DNA from: Ptiloglossa arizonensis
Taxonomy: Eukaryota > Arthropoda > Insecta > Hymenoptera > Colletidae
Direction: 5' to 3'
DNA: 64,000 nucleotides
Assembly: GCF_051014685.1 (NCBI RefSeq)
Contig: NW_027478783.1
Coordinates: forward strand, 186,001 to 250,000
Every line of letters begins with the position of its first letter. The first letter of the stretch is position 1. Shown here piece by piece: positions 41,608 through 57,289 of this stretch. Both the position numbers and the translations under genes were made by a program. The notes below the pieces were generated by a model. The model saw nothing but the letters and a program-made list of their open reading frames with translations. It ran no database searches and had not been told where the DNA came from.

Positions 41608-44600
41608 AACGAATAACTTAAAAGGTATAACGTATAACGTATAACGTACAACGTATAACGTATAACGTACGACGTATAACGTATAACGTACAACGTATAA
41701 CTTATTACGTATAACGTATAACGTATAACGTATAACGTATAACGTATAACGTATAACGTATAACTTATAACGTATAACGTATAACGTATAACGTATAACG
41801 TATAACGTATAACGTATTACGTATAACGTATTACGTATTACGTATAACGCATAACGTGTATCGTATAACCTATGACGTATGACGTATAACGTATAACGCA
41901 CAACGTATAACGTATAACGTATAACGTATAACGTATAACGTATAACGTATAACGTATAACGTATAACGTATAACGTATAACGTATAACGTATAACGTATA
42001 GCGTATAACGTATAACGTATAACGTATAACGTATAACGCATAACGTATAACGTATAACGTATAATGTATAACGTATATCGTATAACGTATAACGTATAAC
42101 GTATAACGTATAACGTATAACGTATAACGTATAACGTATAACGTATAACGTATAACGTGTAACGAAGAACGTATAAGGATTAACGTAAATCGTATGACGT
42201 ATTACATATAACGTATAACGCATAACGTACAACGTATAACGTATAACGTACAACGTATAAAGTATAACGTATAACGTACAACGTATAAAGCATAACGTAT
42301 AACGTACAACGTATAACGCGTAACGTATAACGTATAACGTATAACGTATAACGTATAACGTATAACGTATAACGTATAACGTATAACGTATAACGTATAA
42401 CGTATAACGTATAACGTATAACTTATAACGTATAACGTATAACGTATAACGTATAACGTATAACGTATAACGTATAACGTATAACGCATAACGTATTACG
42501 TATAACGAATAACGTAAAACGTATAACGTATAACGTATAACGTATAACGTACAACGTATAACTTATAACGTATAACGTATAACGTATAACGTATAACGTA
42601 TAACGTATAACGTATAACGTATAACGTATAACGTATAACGTATAACGTATAACGTATAACGCATAATGTATAACGTATAACGTGTAACGAAGAACGTATA
42701 AGGATTAACGTAAAACGTATGACGTATTACATATAACGTATAACGCATAACGTACAACGTATAACGTATAACGTACAACGTATAACGTATAACGTATAAC
42801 GTAAAACGTGTAAAGCATAACGTATAACGTACAACGTATAACGCGTAACGTATAACGTATAATGTATAACGTACAACGTATAAAGCATAACGTATAACGT
42901 ACAACGTATAACGCGTAACGTATAACGTATAACGTATAACGTATAACGTATAACGTATAACGTATAACGTATAACGTATAACGTATAACGTATAACGTAT
43001 AACGTATAACGTATAACGTATAACTTATAACGTATAACGTATAACGTATAACGTATAACGTATAACGTATAACGTATAACGTATTACGAATAACTTATAA
43101 CGTATAACGTATAACGTATAACGTATAACGTATAACGCATAACGTATTACGTATAACGAATAACGTAAAACGTATAACGTATAACGTATAACGTATAACG
43201 TATAACGTATAACGTATAACGTATAACGCATAACGTATAACGTATAACGTATAACGTATAACGTATAACGTATAACGTATAACGTATAACGTATAACGTA
43301 TAACGTATAACGTATAACGTATAACGTATAACGTATAACGTATAACGTATAACGTATAACGTATAACGCATAATGTATAACGTATAACGTGTAACGAAGA
43401 ACGTATAAGGATTAACGTAAAACGTATGACGTATTACATATAACGTATAACGCATAACGTACAACGTATAACGTATAACGTACAACGTATAACGTATAAC
43501 GTATAACGTAAAACGTGTAAAGCATAACGTATAACGTACAACGTATAACGCGTAACGTATAACGTATAACGTATAACGTATAACGTATAACGTATAACGT
43601 GTAACGTATAACGTATACCGTATAACGTATAACGTATAACGTATAACGTATAACGTATAACGTATAACGTATAACGTATAACGTATAACGTATAACGTAT
43701 AACGTATAACGTATAACGTATAACGTATAACGTATAACGTACAACGTATAAAGCATAACGTATAACGTACAACGTATAACGCGTAACGTATAACGTATAA
43801 CGTATAACGTATAACGTATAACGTGTAACGTATAACGTATAACGTATAACGTATAACGTATAACGTATAACGTATAAAGTATAACGTATAACGTATAACG
43901 TATAACGTATAACGTATAACGTATAACGTATAACGTATAACGTATGACGTATAACGTATAACGTATAACGTATAACGCATAACGTATAACGTATAACGTA
44001 TAACGTATAACGTATAACGTATATCGTATAACGTATAACGTATAACGTATAACGTATAACGTATAACGTATAACGTATAACGTATAACGTATAACGTATA
44101 ACGTGTAACGAAGAACGTATAAGGATTAACGTAAAACGTATGACGTATTACATATAACGTATAACGCATAACGTACAACGTATAACGTATAACGTACAAC
44201 GTATAAAGTATAACGTATAACGTACAACGTATAAAGCATAACGTATAACGTACAACGTATAACGCGTAACGTATAACGTATAACGTATAACGTATAACGT
44301 ATAACGTATAACGTATAACGTATAACGTATAACGTATAACGTATAACGTATAACGTATAACGTATAACTTATAACGTATAACGTACAACGTATAACGTAT
44401 AACGTATAACGTATAACGTATAACGTATTACGAATAACTTATAACGTATAACGTATAACGTATAACGTACAACGTATAACGTACAACGCATAACGTATTG
44501 CGTATAACGAATAACGTAAAACGTATAACGTATAACGTATAACGTATAACGTATAACGTATAACGTATAACGTATAACGCATAACGTATAACGTATAACG

Positions 44601-46470
44601 TATAACGTATAACGTATAACGTATAACGTATAACGTATAACGTATAACGTATAACGTATAACGTATAACGTATAACGTATAACGTATAACGTATAACGTA
44701 TAACGTATAATGTATAACGTATAACGTGTAACGAAGAACGTATAAGGATTAACGTAAAACGTATGACGTATTACATATAACGTATAACGCATAACGTACA
44801 ACGTATAACGTATAACGTACAACGTATAACGTATAACGTATAACGTAAAACGTATAAAGCATAACGTATAACGTACAACGTATAACGCGTAACGTATAAC
44901 GTATAACGTATAACGTATAACGTATAACGTATAACGTATAACGTATAACGTATACCGTATAACGTATAACGTATAACGTATAACGTATAACGTATAACGT
45001 ATGACGTATAACGTATAACGTATAACGTGTAACGTATAACGTATAACGTATAACGTATAACGTATAACGTATAACGTATAACGTATAAAGTATAACGTAT
45101 AACGTATAACGTATAACGTATAACGTATAACGTATAACGTATAACGTATAACGTATGACGTATAACGTATAACGTATAACGTATAACGTGTAACGAAGAA
45201 CGTATAAGGATTAACGTAAAACGTATGACGTATTACATATAACGTATAACGCATAACGTACAACGTATAACGTATAACGTATAACGTATAACGTATAACG
45301 TATAACGTACAACGTATAAAGCATAACGTATAACGTACAACGTATAACGCGTAACGTATAACGTATAACGTATAACGTATAACGTATAACGTATAACGTA
45401 TAACGTATAACGTATAACGTATAACGTATAACGTATAACGTATAACGTATAACTTATAACGTATAACGTATAACGTATAACGTATAACGTATAACGTATA
45501 ACGTATAACGTATTACGAATAACTTATAACGTATAACGTATAACGTATAACGTATAACGTATAACGTACAACGCATAACGTATTGCGTATAACGAATAAC
45601 GTAAAACGTATAACGTATAACGTATAACGTATAACGTATAACGAATAACGTATAACGTATAACGCATAACGTATTACGTAAAACGTATAACGTATAACGT
45701 ATAACGTATAACGTATAACGTTTAACGTATAAAGTATAACGAATAACGTATAACGTATAACGTATAACGTATAACGTATAACGTATAACGTATAACGTAT
45801 AACGTATAACGTATAACGAATAACGTATAACGTATAACGTATAACGTATAACGTATAACGTATAACGTATAACGTATAACGTATAACGTATAACTTATAT
45901 CGTATAACGTATAACGTATAACGTATATCGTATAACGTATAACGTATAACGTATAACGTATAACGTATAACGTATAACACGTAACGAAGAACGTATAACG
46001 AATAACTTAAAAGGTATAACGTATAACGTATAACGTACAACGTATAACGTATAACGTACGACGTATAACGTATAACGTACAACGTATAACTTATAACGTA
46101 TAACGTATAACGTATAACGTATAACGTATAACGTATAACGTATAACGTATAGCGTATAACGTATAACGTATAACGTATAACGTATAACGTATAACGTATA
46201 ACGTATAACGTATAACGTATAACGTATAACGTATAACGTATAGCGTATAACGTATAACGTATAACGTATAACGTATAACGCATAACGTATAACGTATAAC
46301 GTATAACGTATAACGTATAACGTATATCGTATAACGTATAACGTATAACGTATAACGTATAACGTATAACGTATAACGTATAACGTATAACGTATAACGT
46401 ATAACGTATAACTTATAACGTATAACGTATAACGTATAACGTATAACGTATAACGTATAACGTATAACGT
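41608..46470 (+). repeat. Block 6b, AAGGATT family, middle part
   Basis: AAGGATT occurs at 42175, 42710, 43407, 44121, 44744 and 45206, separated by 462-714 bp, all multiples of 7. ATTACGAATAACTT and ATTGCGTATAACGAATAACG groups (near 44427-44505 and 45515-45590) first appear here. GTAAATCG at 42187 is a single copy of a change that is doubled in later HOR copies. The longest minus-strand frames of this part (43147-44388, 413 codons) are repeat translation only. Confidence 0.8.
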
Positions 46471-47397
46471 ATTACGAATAACTTATAACGTATAACGTAT
46501 AACGTATAACGTATAACGTATAACGTACAACGCATAACGTATTGCGTATAACGAATAACGTAAAACGTATAACGTATAACGTATAACGTATAACGTATAA
46601 CGTATAACGTATAACGTATAACGCATAACGTATAACGTATAACGTATAACGTATAACGTATAACGTATAACGTATAACGTATAACGTATAACGTATAACG
46701 TATAACGTATAACGTATAACGTATAACGTATAACGTATAATGTATAACGTATAACGTGTAACGAAGAACGTATAAGGATTAACGTAAAACGTATGACGTA
46801 TTACATATAACGTATAACGCATAACGTACAACGTATAACGTATAACGTACAACGTATAACGTATAACGTATAACGTAAAACGTATAAAGCATAACGTATA
46901 ACGTACAACGTATAACGCGTAACGTATAACGTATAACGTATACCGTATAACGTATAACGTATAACGTATAACGTATAACGTATGACGTATAACGTATAAC
47001 GTATAACGTGTAACGTATAACGTATAACGTATAACGTATAACGTATAACGTATAACGTATAACGTATAAAGTATAACGTATAACGTATAACGTATAACGT
47101 ATAACGTATAACGTATAACGTATAACGTATAACGTATGACGTATAACGTATAACGTATAACGTATAACGTGTAACGAAGAACGTATAAGGATTAACGTAA
47201 AACGTATGACGTATTACATATAACGTATAACGCATAACGTACAACGTATAACGTATAACGTATAACGTATAACGTATAACGTATAACGTACAACGTATAA
47301 AGCATAACGTATAACGTACAACGTATAACGCGTAACGTATAACGTATAACGTATAACGTATAACGTATAACGTATAACGTATAACGTATAACGTATA
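46471..47397 (+). repeat. 924-bp repeat type, first copy (separate from the tandem pair)
   Basis: It starts with ATTACGAATAACTT and holds ATTGCG (46541), AATGTATA, AAGGATT (46774), AAAACGTATAAAGC, ATACCG, AAAGTATAACG, and a second AAGGATT at 47187. It matches 51630-52553 at an offset of 5,159-5,166 bp (a one-unit difference) and 52554-53477 beyond that. Confidence 0.85.
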
Positions 47398-47871
47398 ACG
47401 TGTAACGAAGAACGTATAAGGATTAACGTAAAACGTATGTCTTATTACATATAACGTTTAACGCATAACGTACAACGTATAACGTATAACGTATTACATA
47501 TTACGTATAACGTATAACGTGTATCGTATAACCTATGACGTATGACGTATAACGTATAACGCACAACGCATAACGTATTACGTATAACGAATAACGTAAA
47601 ACGTATAACGTATAACGTATAACGTATACCGTATAACGTATAACGTATAACGTATAACGTATAACGTATGACGTATAACGTATAACGTATAACGTGTAAC
47701 GTATAACGTATAACGTATAACGTATAACGTATAACGTATAACGTATAACGTATAACGTATAACGTATAACGTATAACGTATATCGTATAACGTATAACGT
47801 ATAACGTATAACGTATAACGTATAACGTATAACGTATAACGTATAACGTATAACGTATAACGTATAACGTA
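47398..47871 (+). repeat. GTCTTATTACAT cassette and block 1 like module
   Basis: AAGGATT at 47418 is followed by AAAACGTATGTCTTATTACAT and TTTAACGC, then ATTACATATTACG, GTGTATCG...CCTATGACGTATGACG and CGCACAACG. The GTCTTATTACAT change recurs at 53529, 55713, 57407 and 59080 with intervals of 6,090, 2,184, 1,694 and 1,673 bp, all multiples of 7. TTTAACGC follows only at the first two sites. Confidence 0.85.
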
Positions 47872-49803
47872 TAACGTGTAACGAAGAACGTATAAGGATT
47901 AACGTAAATCGTATGACGTATTACATATAACGTATAACGCATAACGTACAACGTATAACGTATAACGTACAACGTATAAAGTATAACGTATAACGTACAA
48001 CGTAAATCGTATGACGTATTACATATAACGTATAACGCATAACGTACAACGTATAACGTATAACGTACAACGTATAAAGTATAACGTATAACGTACAACG
48101 TATAAAGCATAACGTATAACGTACAACGTATAACGCGTAACGTATAACGTATAACGTATAACGTATAACGTATAACGTATAACGTATAACGTATAACGTA
48201 TAACGTATAACGTATAACGTATAACGTATAACTTATAACGTATAACGTATAACGTATAACGTATAACGTATAACGTATAACGTATAACGTACTATGTATA
48301 ACTTATAACGTATAACGTATAACGTATAACGTATAACGTATAACGCATAACGTATTACGTATAACGAATAACGTAAAACGTATAACGCATAACGTATAGC
48401 ATATAACGTATAACGTATAACGTATAACGTATAACGTATAGCGTATAACGTATAACGTACAACGTATAAAGCATAACGTATAACGTACAACGTATAACGC
48501 GTAACGTATAACGTATAACGTATAACGTATAACGTATAACGTATAACGTATAACGTATAACGTATAACGTATAACGTATAACGTATAACTTATAACGTAT
48601 AACGTATAACGTATAACGTATAACGTATAACGTGTAACGTATAACGTATTACGTGTAACTTATAACGTATAACGTATAACGTATAACGTATAACGTATAA
48701 CGCATAACGTATTACGTATAACGAATAACGTAAAACGTATAACGTATAACGTATAACGTATAACGTATAACGTATAACGTATAACGTATAACGCATAACG
48801 TATAACGTATAACGTATAACGTATAACGTATAACGTATAACGTATAACGTATAACGTATAACGTATAACGTATAACGTATAACGTATAACGTATAACGTA
48901 TAACGTATAACGTATAATGTATAACGTATAACGTGTAACGAAGAACGTATAAGGATTAACGTAAAACGTATGACGTATTACATATAACGTATAACGCATA
49001 ACGTACAACGTATAACGTATAACGTACAACGTATAACGTATAACGTATAACGTAAAACGTATAAAGCATAACGTATAACGTACAACGTATAACGCGTAAC
49101 GTATAACGTATAACGTATAACGTATAACGTATAACGTATAACGTATAACGTATAACGTATAACGTATACCGTATAACGTATAACGTATAACGTATAACGT
49201 ATAACGTATGACGTATAACGTATAACGTATAACGTGTAACGTATAACGCATAACGTATTACGTATAACGAATAACGTAAAACGTATAACGCATAACGTAT
49301 AGCATATAACGTATAACGTATAACGTATAACGTATAACGTATAGCGTATAACGTATAACGTACAACGTATAAAGCATAACGTATAACGTACAACGTATAA
49401 CGCGTAACGTATAACGTATAACGTATAACGTATAACGTATAACGTATAACGTATAACGTATAACGTATAACGTATAACGTATAACGTATAACGTATAACG
49501 TATGACGTATAACGTATAACGTATAACGTATAACGTATAACGTATAACGTATATCGTATAACGTATAACGTATAACGTATAACGTATAACGTATAACGTA
49601 TAACGTATAACGTATAACGTATAACGTATAACGTATAACTTATAACGTATAACGTATAACGTATAACGTATAACGTATAACGTATAACGTATAACGTATT
49701 ACGAATAACTTATAACGTATAACGTATAACGTATAACGTATAACGTATAACGTACAACGCATAACGTATTGCGTATAACGAATAACGTAAAACGTATAAC
49801 GTA
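47872..49803 (+). repeat. 1,932-1,939-bp tandem HOR, first copy
   Basis: It starts with the doubled GTAAATCG cassette (AAATCG at 47906 and 48004) and continues through CGCATAACGTATAGCATATAACG, GTGTAACTTATAACG, AATGTATA, AAGGATT near 48954, ATACCG and ATTACGAATAACTT (49698). It ends at ATTGCGTATAACG (49768). Markers in the second copy lie at 1,932 bp at both ends and 1,939 bp in the middle, so one unit was gained and lost between them. Confidence 0.88.
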
Positions 49804-51629
49804 TAACGTGTAACGAAGAACGTATAAGGATTAACGTAAATCGTATGACGTATTACATATAACGTATAACGCATAACGTACAACGTATAACGTATAACGT
49901 ACAACGTATAAAGTATAACGTATAACGTACAACGTAAATCGTATGACGTATTACATATAACGTATAACGCATAACGTACAACGTATAACGTATAACGTAC
50001 AACGTATAAAGTATAACGTATAACGTACAACGTATAAAGCATAACGTATAACGTACAACGTATAACGCGTAACGTATAACGTATAACGTATAACGTATAA
50101 CGTATAACGTATAACGTATAACGTATAACGTATAACGTATAACGTATAACGTATAACGTATAACGTATAACTTATAACGTATAACGTATAACGTATAACG
50201 TATAACGTATAACGTATAACGTATAACGTACTACGTATAACTTATAACGTATAACGTATAACGTATAACGTATAACGTATAACGCATAACGTATTACGTA
50301 TAACGAATAACGTAAAACGTATAACGCATAACGTATAGCATATAACGTATAACGTATAACGTATAACGTATAACGTATAGCGTATAACGTATAACGTACA
50401 ACGTATAAAGCATAACGTATAACGTACAACGTATAACGCGTAACGTATAACGTATAACGTATAACGTATAACGTATAACGTATAACGTATAACGTATAAC
50501 GTATAACGTATAACGTATAACGTATAACTTATAACGTATAACGTATAACGTATAACGTATAACGTATAACGTGTAACGTATAACGTATTACGTGTAACTT
50601 ATAACGTATAACGTATAACGTATAACGTATAACGTATAACGCATAACGTATTACGTATAACGAATAACGTAAAACGTATAACGTATAACGTATAACGTAT
50701 AACGTATAACGTATAACGTATAACGTATAACGCATAACGTATAACGTATAACGTATAACGTATAACGTATAACGTATAACGTATAACGTATAACGTATAA
50801 CGTATAACGTATAACGTATAACGTATAACGTATAACGTATAACGTATAACGTATAATGTATAACGTATAACGTGTAACGAAGAACGTATAAGGATTAACG
50901 TAAAACGTATGACGTATTACATATAACGTATAACGCATAACGTACAACGTATAACGTATAACGTACAACGTATAACGTATAACGTATAACGTAAAACGTA
51001 TAAAGCATAACGTATAACGTACAACGTATAACGCGTAACGTATAACGTATAACGTATAACGTATAACGTATAACGTATAACGTATAACGTATAACGTATA
51101 ACGTATACCGTATAACGTATAACGTATAACGTATAACGTATAACGTATGACGTATAACGTATAACGTATAACGTGTAACGTATAACGCATAACGTATTAC
51201 GTATAACGAATAACGTAAAACGTATAACGCATAACGTATAGCATATAACGTATAACGTATAACGTATAACGTATAACGTATAGCGTATAACGTATAACGT
51301 ACAACGTATAAAGCATAACGTATAACGTACAACGTATAACGCGTAACGTATAACGTATAACGTATAACGTATAACGTATAACGTATAACGTATAACGTAT
51401 AACGTATAACGTATAACGTATAACGTATAACGTATAACGTATAACGTATAACGTATAACGTATAACGTATAACGTATAACGTATATCGTATAACGTATAA
51501 CGTATAACGTATAACGTATAACGTATAACGTATAACGTATAACGTATAACGTATAACGTATAACGTATAACTTATAACGTATAACGTATAACGTATAACG
51601 TATAACGTATAACGTATAACGTATAACGT
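49804..51629 (+). repeat. 1,932-1,939-bp tandem HOR, second copy
   Basis: The doubled GTAAATCG is at 49838 and 49936. The same marker order is followed to ATTACGAATAACTT at 51630, where it passes into the 924-bp repeat pair. A small private difference is CTACGTATAACTT (about 50230) against CTATGTATAACTT in the first copy (about 48292). Confidence 0.88.
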
Positions 51630-52553
51630 ATTACGAATAACTTATAACGTATAACGTATAACGTATAACGTATAACGTATAACGTACAACGCATAACGTA
51701 TTGCGTATAACGAATAACGTAAAACGTATAACGTATAACGTATAACGTATAACGTATAACGTATAACGTATAACGTATAACGCATAACGTATAACGTATA
51801 ACGTATAACGTATAACGTATAACGTATAACGTATAACGTATAACGTATAACGTATAACGTATAACGTATAACGTATAACGTATAACGTATAACGTATAAC
51901 GTATAATGTATAACGTATAACGTGTAACGAAGAACGTATAAGGATTAACGTAAAACGTATGACGTATTACATATAACGTATAACGCATAACGTACAACGT
52001 ATAACGTATAACGTACAACGTATAACGTATAACGTATAACGTAAAACGTATAAAGCATAACGTATAACGTACAACGTATAACGCGTAACGTATAACGTAT
52101 AACGTATACCGTATAACGTATAACGTATAACGTATAACGTATAACGTATGACGTATAACGTATAACGTATAACGTGTAACGTATAACGTATAACGTATAA
52201 CGTATAACGTATAACGTATAACGTATAACGTATAAAGTATAACGTATAACGTATAACGTATAACGTATAACGTATAACGTATAACGTATAACGTATAACG
52301 TATGACGTATAACGTATAACGTATAACGTATAACGTGTAACGAAGAACGTATAAGGATTAACGTAAAACGTATGACGTATTACATATAACGTATAACGCA
52401 TAACGTACAACGTATAACGTATAACGTATAACGTATAACGTATAACGTATAACGTACAACGTATAAAGCATAACGTATAACGTACAACGTATAACGCGTA
52501 ACGTATAACGTATAACGTATAACGTATAACGTATAACGTATAACGTATAACGT
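51630..52553 (+). repeat. 924-bp tandem repeat, first of the adjacent pair
   Basis: It is bounded by ATTACGAATAACTT at 51630 and 52554. It holds ATTGCG (51700), AATGTATA, two AAGGATT cassettes, AAAACGTATAAAGC, ATACCG and AAAGTATAACG in that general order. It is also about 5.16 kb from the related copy at 46471. Confidence 0.88.
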
Positions 52554-53477
52554 ATTACGAATAACTTATAACGTATAACGTATAACGTATAACGTATAAC
52601 GTATAACGTACAACGCATAACGTATTGCGTATAACGAATAACGTAAAACGTATAACGTATAACGTATAACGTATAACGTATAACGTATAACGTATAACGT
52701 ATAACGCATAACGTATAACGTATAACGTATAACGTATAACGTATAACGTATAACGTATAACGTATAACGTATAACGTATAACGTATAACGTATAACGTAT
52801 AACGTATAACGTATAACGTATAACGTATAATGTATAACGTATAACGTGTAAGGAAGAACGTATAAGGATTAGCGTAAAACGTATGACGTATTACATATAA
52901 CGTATAACGCATAACGTACAACGTATAACGTATAACGTACAACGTATAACGTATAACGTATAACGTAAAACGTATAAAGCATAACGTATAACGTACAACG
53001 TATAACGCGTAACGTATAACGTATAACGTATACCGTATAACGTATAACGTATAACGTATAACGTATAACGTATGACGTATAACGTATAACGTATAACGTG
53101 TAACGTATAACGTATAACGTATAACGTATAACGTATAACGTATAACGTATAACGTATAAAGTATAACGTATAACGTATAACGTATAACGTATAACGTATA
53201 ACGTATAACGTATAACGTATAACGTATGACGTATAACGTATAACGTATAACGTATAACGTGTAACGAAGAACGTATAAGGATTAACGTAAAACGTATGAC
53301 GTATTACATATAACGTATAACGCATAACGTACAACGTATAACGTATAACGTATAACGTATAACGTATAACGTATAACGTACAACGTATAAAGCATAACGT
53401 ATAACGTACAACGTATAACGCGTAACGTATAACGTATAACGTATAACGTATAACGTATAACGTATAACGTATAACGT
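52554..53477 (+). repeat. 924-bp tandem repeat, second of the adjacent pair
   Basis: It has the same order as 51630-52553. Private changes sit in its first AAGGATT cassette: GTAAGGAAGAACG for GTAACGAAGAACG, and GATTAGCG for GATTAACG (about 52848-52875). These mark the copy and arose after the duplication. Confidence 0.88.
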
Positions 53478-56400
53478 ATAACGTATAACGTGTAACGAAG
53501 AACGTATAAGGATTAACGTAAAACGTATGTCTTATTACATATAACGTTTAACGCATAACGTACAACGTATAACGTATAACGTATTACATATTACGTATAA
53601 CGTATAACATGTATCGTATAACCTATGACGTATGACGTATAACGTATAACGCACAACGCATAACGTATTACGTATAACGAATAACGTAAAACGTATAACG
53701 TATAACGTATAACGTATACCGTATAACGTATAACGTATAACGTATAACGTATAACGTATGACGTATAACGTATAACGTATAACGTGTAACGTATAACGTA
53801 TAACGTATAACGTATAACGTATAACGTATAACGTATAACGTATAACGTATAACGTATAACGTATAACGTATAACGTATAACGTATAACGTATAACGTATA
53901 ACGTGTAACGAAGAACGTATAAGGATTAACGTAAATCGTATGACGTATTACATATAACGTATAACGCATAACGTACAACGTATAACGTATAACGTACAAC
54001 GTATAAAGTATAACGTATAACGTACAACGTAAATCGTATGACGTATTACATATAACGTATAACGCATAACGTACAACGTATAACGTATAACGTACAACGT
54101 ATAAAGTATAACGTATAACGTACAACGTATAAAGCATAACGTATAACGTACAACGTATAACGCGTAACGTATAACGTATAACGTATAACGTATAACGTAT
54201 AACGTATAACGTATAACGTATAACGTATAACGTATAACGTATAACGTATAACGTATAACGTATAACGTATAACGTATAACTTATAACGTATAACGTATAA
54301 CGTATAACGTATAACGTATAACGTATAACGTATAACGTACTACGTATAACTTATAACGTATAACGTATAACGTATAACGTATAACGTATAACGCATAACG
54401 TATTACGTATAACGAATAACGTAAAACGTATAACGCATAACGTATAGCATATAACGTATAACGTATAACGTATAACGTATAACGTATAGCGTATAACGTA
54501 TAACGTACAGCGTATAAAGCATAACGTATAACGTACAACGTATAACGCGTAACGTATAACGTATAACGTATAACGTATAACGTATAACGTATAACGTATA
54601 ACGTATAACGTATAACGTATAACGTATAACGTATAACGTATAACTTATAACGTATAACGTATAACGTATAACGTAAAACGTATAACGTATAACGTGTAAC
54701 GTATAACGTATTACGTGTAACTTATAACGTATAACGTATAACGTATAACGTATAACGTATAACGCATAACGTATTACGTATAACGAATAACGTAAAACGT
54801 ATAACGTATAACGTATAACGTATAACGTATAACGTATAACGTATAACGTATAACGCATAACGTATAACGTATAACGTATAACGTATAACGTATAACGTAT
54901 AACGTATAACGTATAACGTATAACGTATAACGTATAACGTATAACGTATAACGTATAACGTATAACGTATAACGTATAATGTATAACGTATAACGTGTAA
55001 CGAAGAACGTATAAGGATTAACGTAAAACGTATGACGTATTACATATAACGTATAACGCATAACGTACAACGTATAACGTATAACGTACAACGTATAACG
55101 TATAACGTATAACGTAAAACGTATAAAGCATAACGTATAACGTACAACGTATAACGCGTAACGTATAACGTATAACGTATAACGTATAACGTATAACGTA
55201 TAACGTATAACGTATAACGTATACCGTATAACGTATAACGTATAACGTATAACGTATAACGTATGACGTATAACGTATAACGTATAACGTGTAACGTATA
55301 ACGTATAACGTATAACGTATAACGTATAACGTATAACGTATAAAGTATAACGTATAACGTATAACGTATAACGTATAACGTATAACGTATAACGTATAAC
55401 GTATAACGTATGACGTATAACGTATAACGTATAACGTATAACGTGTAACGAAGAACGTATAAGGATTAACGTAAAACGTATGACGTATTACATATAACGT
55501 ATAACGCATAACGTACAACGTATAACGTATAACGTATAACGTATAACGTATAACGTATAACGTACAACGTATAAAGCATAACGTATAACGTACAACGTAT
55601 AACGCGTAACGTATAACGTATAACGTATAACGTATAACGTATAACGTATAACGTATAACGTATAACGTATAACGTGTAACGAAGAACGTATAAGGATTAA
55701 CGTAAAACGTATGTCTTATTACATATAACGTATAACGCATAACGTACAACGTATAACGTATAACGTATTACATATTACGTATAACGTATAACGTGTATCG
55801 TATAACCTATGACGTATGACGTATAACGTATAACGCACAACGCATAACGTATTACGTATAACGAATAACGTAAAACGTATAACGTATAACGTATAACGTA
55901 TACCGTATAACGTATAACGTATAACGTATAACGTATAACGTATGACGTATAACGTATAACGTATAACGTGTAACGTATAACGTATAACGTATAACGTATA
56001 ACGTATAACGTATAACGTATAACGTATAACGTATAACGTATAACGTATAACGTATATCGTATAACGTATAACGTATAACGTATAACGTATAACGTATAAC
56101 GTATAACGTATAACGTATAACGTATAACGTATAACGTGTAACGAAGAACGTATAAGGATTAACGTAAATCGTATGACGTATTACATATAACGTATAACGC
56201 ATAACGTACAACGTATAACGTATAACGTACAACGTATAAAGTATAACGTATAACGTACAACGTAAATCGTATGACGTATTACATATAACGTATAACGCAT
56301 AACGTACAACGTATAACGTATAACGTACAACGTATAAAGTATAACGTATAACGTACAACGTATAAAGCATAACGTATAACGTACAACGTATAACGCGTAA

Positions 56401-57289
56401 CGTATAACGTATAACGTATAACGTATAACGTATAACGTATAACGTATAACGTATAACGTATAACGTATAACGTATAACGTATAACGTATAACGTATAACG
56501 TATAACTTATAACGTATAACGTATAACGTATAACGTATAACGTATAACGTATAACGTATAACGTACTACGTATAACTTATAACGTATAACGTATAACGTA
56601 TAACGTATAACGTATAACGCATAACGTATTACGTATAACGAATAACGTAAAACGTATAACGCATAACGTATAGCATATAACGTATAACGTATAACGTATA
56701 ACGTATAACGTATAGCGTATAACGTATAACGTACAACGTATAAAGCATAACGTATAACGTACAACGTATAACGCGTAACGTATAACGTATAACGTATAAC
56801 GTATAACGTATAACGCACAACGTATAACGTATAACGTATAACGTACAACGTATAACGTATAACGTATAACGTATAGCGTATAACGTATAACGTACAACGT
56901 ATAACGTATAACGTATAACGCATGACGTATAACGCATAACGTATAACGTATAACGTATAACGTATAACGTATAACGTATAACGTATAACGTATGACGTAT
57001 AACGTATAACGTATAACGTATAACGTATATCGTATAACGTATAACGTATAACGTATAACGCATAACGTATAACGTGTAACGCGTAACGAAGAACGTATAA
57101 CGAATAACTTAAAAGGTATAACGTATAACGTATAACGTACAACGTATAACGTATAACGTACGACGTATAACGTATAACGTACAACGTATAACGTATAAAA
57201 TATAACGTACAACGTGTAAAGCATAACGTATAACGTACAACGTATAGCGCATAACGTATAACGTATGACGTATAACGTATAACGTATAA
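53478..57289 (+). repeat. Block 6c, copies of the doubled GTAAATCG HOR with variable spacing
   Basis: The doubled GTAAATCG cassette occurs at 53933 and 56166, 2,233 bp apart. GTCTTATTACAT occurs at 53529 and 55713. Between them are ATTGCG-free versions of the AAGGATT / AAAACGTATAAAGC / ATACCG series. Near 56.8-57.2 kb a stretch resembling block 5 appears (CGCACAACG, ATAGCG, CGCATGACG, AATAACTTAAAAGG at 57111, AAAATATAACGTACAACG). Confidence 0.8.

Noticed and set aside
43147..44388. 413-codon minus-strand open frame, possibly a repetitive structural protein
   Set aside because: It is overlapped by other open frames of the same composition. Variants occur at all three codon positions alike, and the frame is cut wherever CTTATA or CCTATA variants create TAA or TAG. 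This is behaviour of non-coding satellite.
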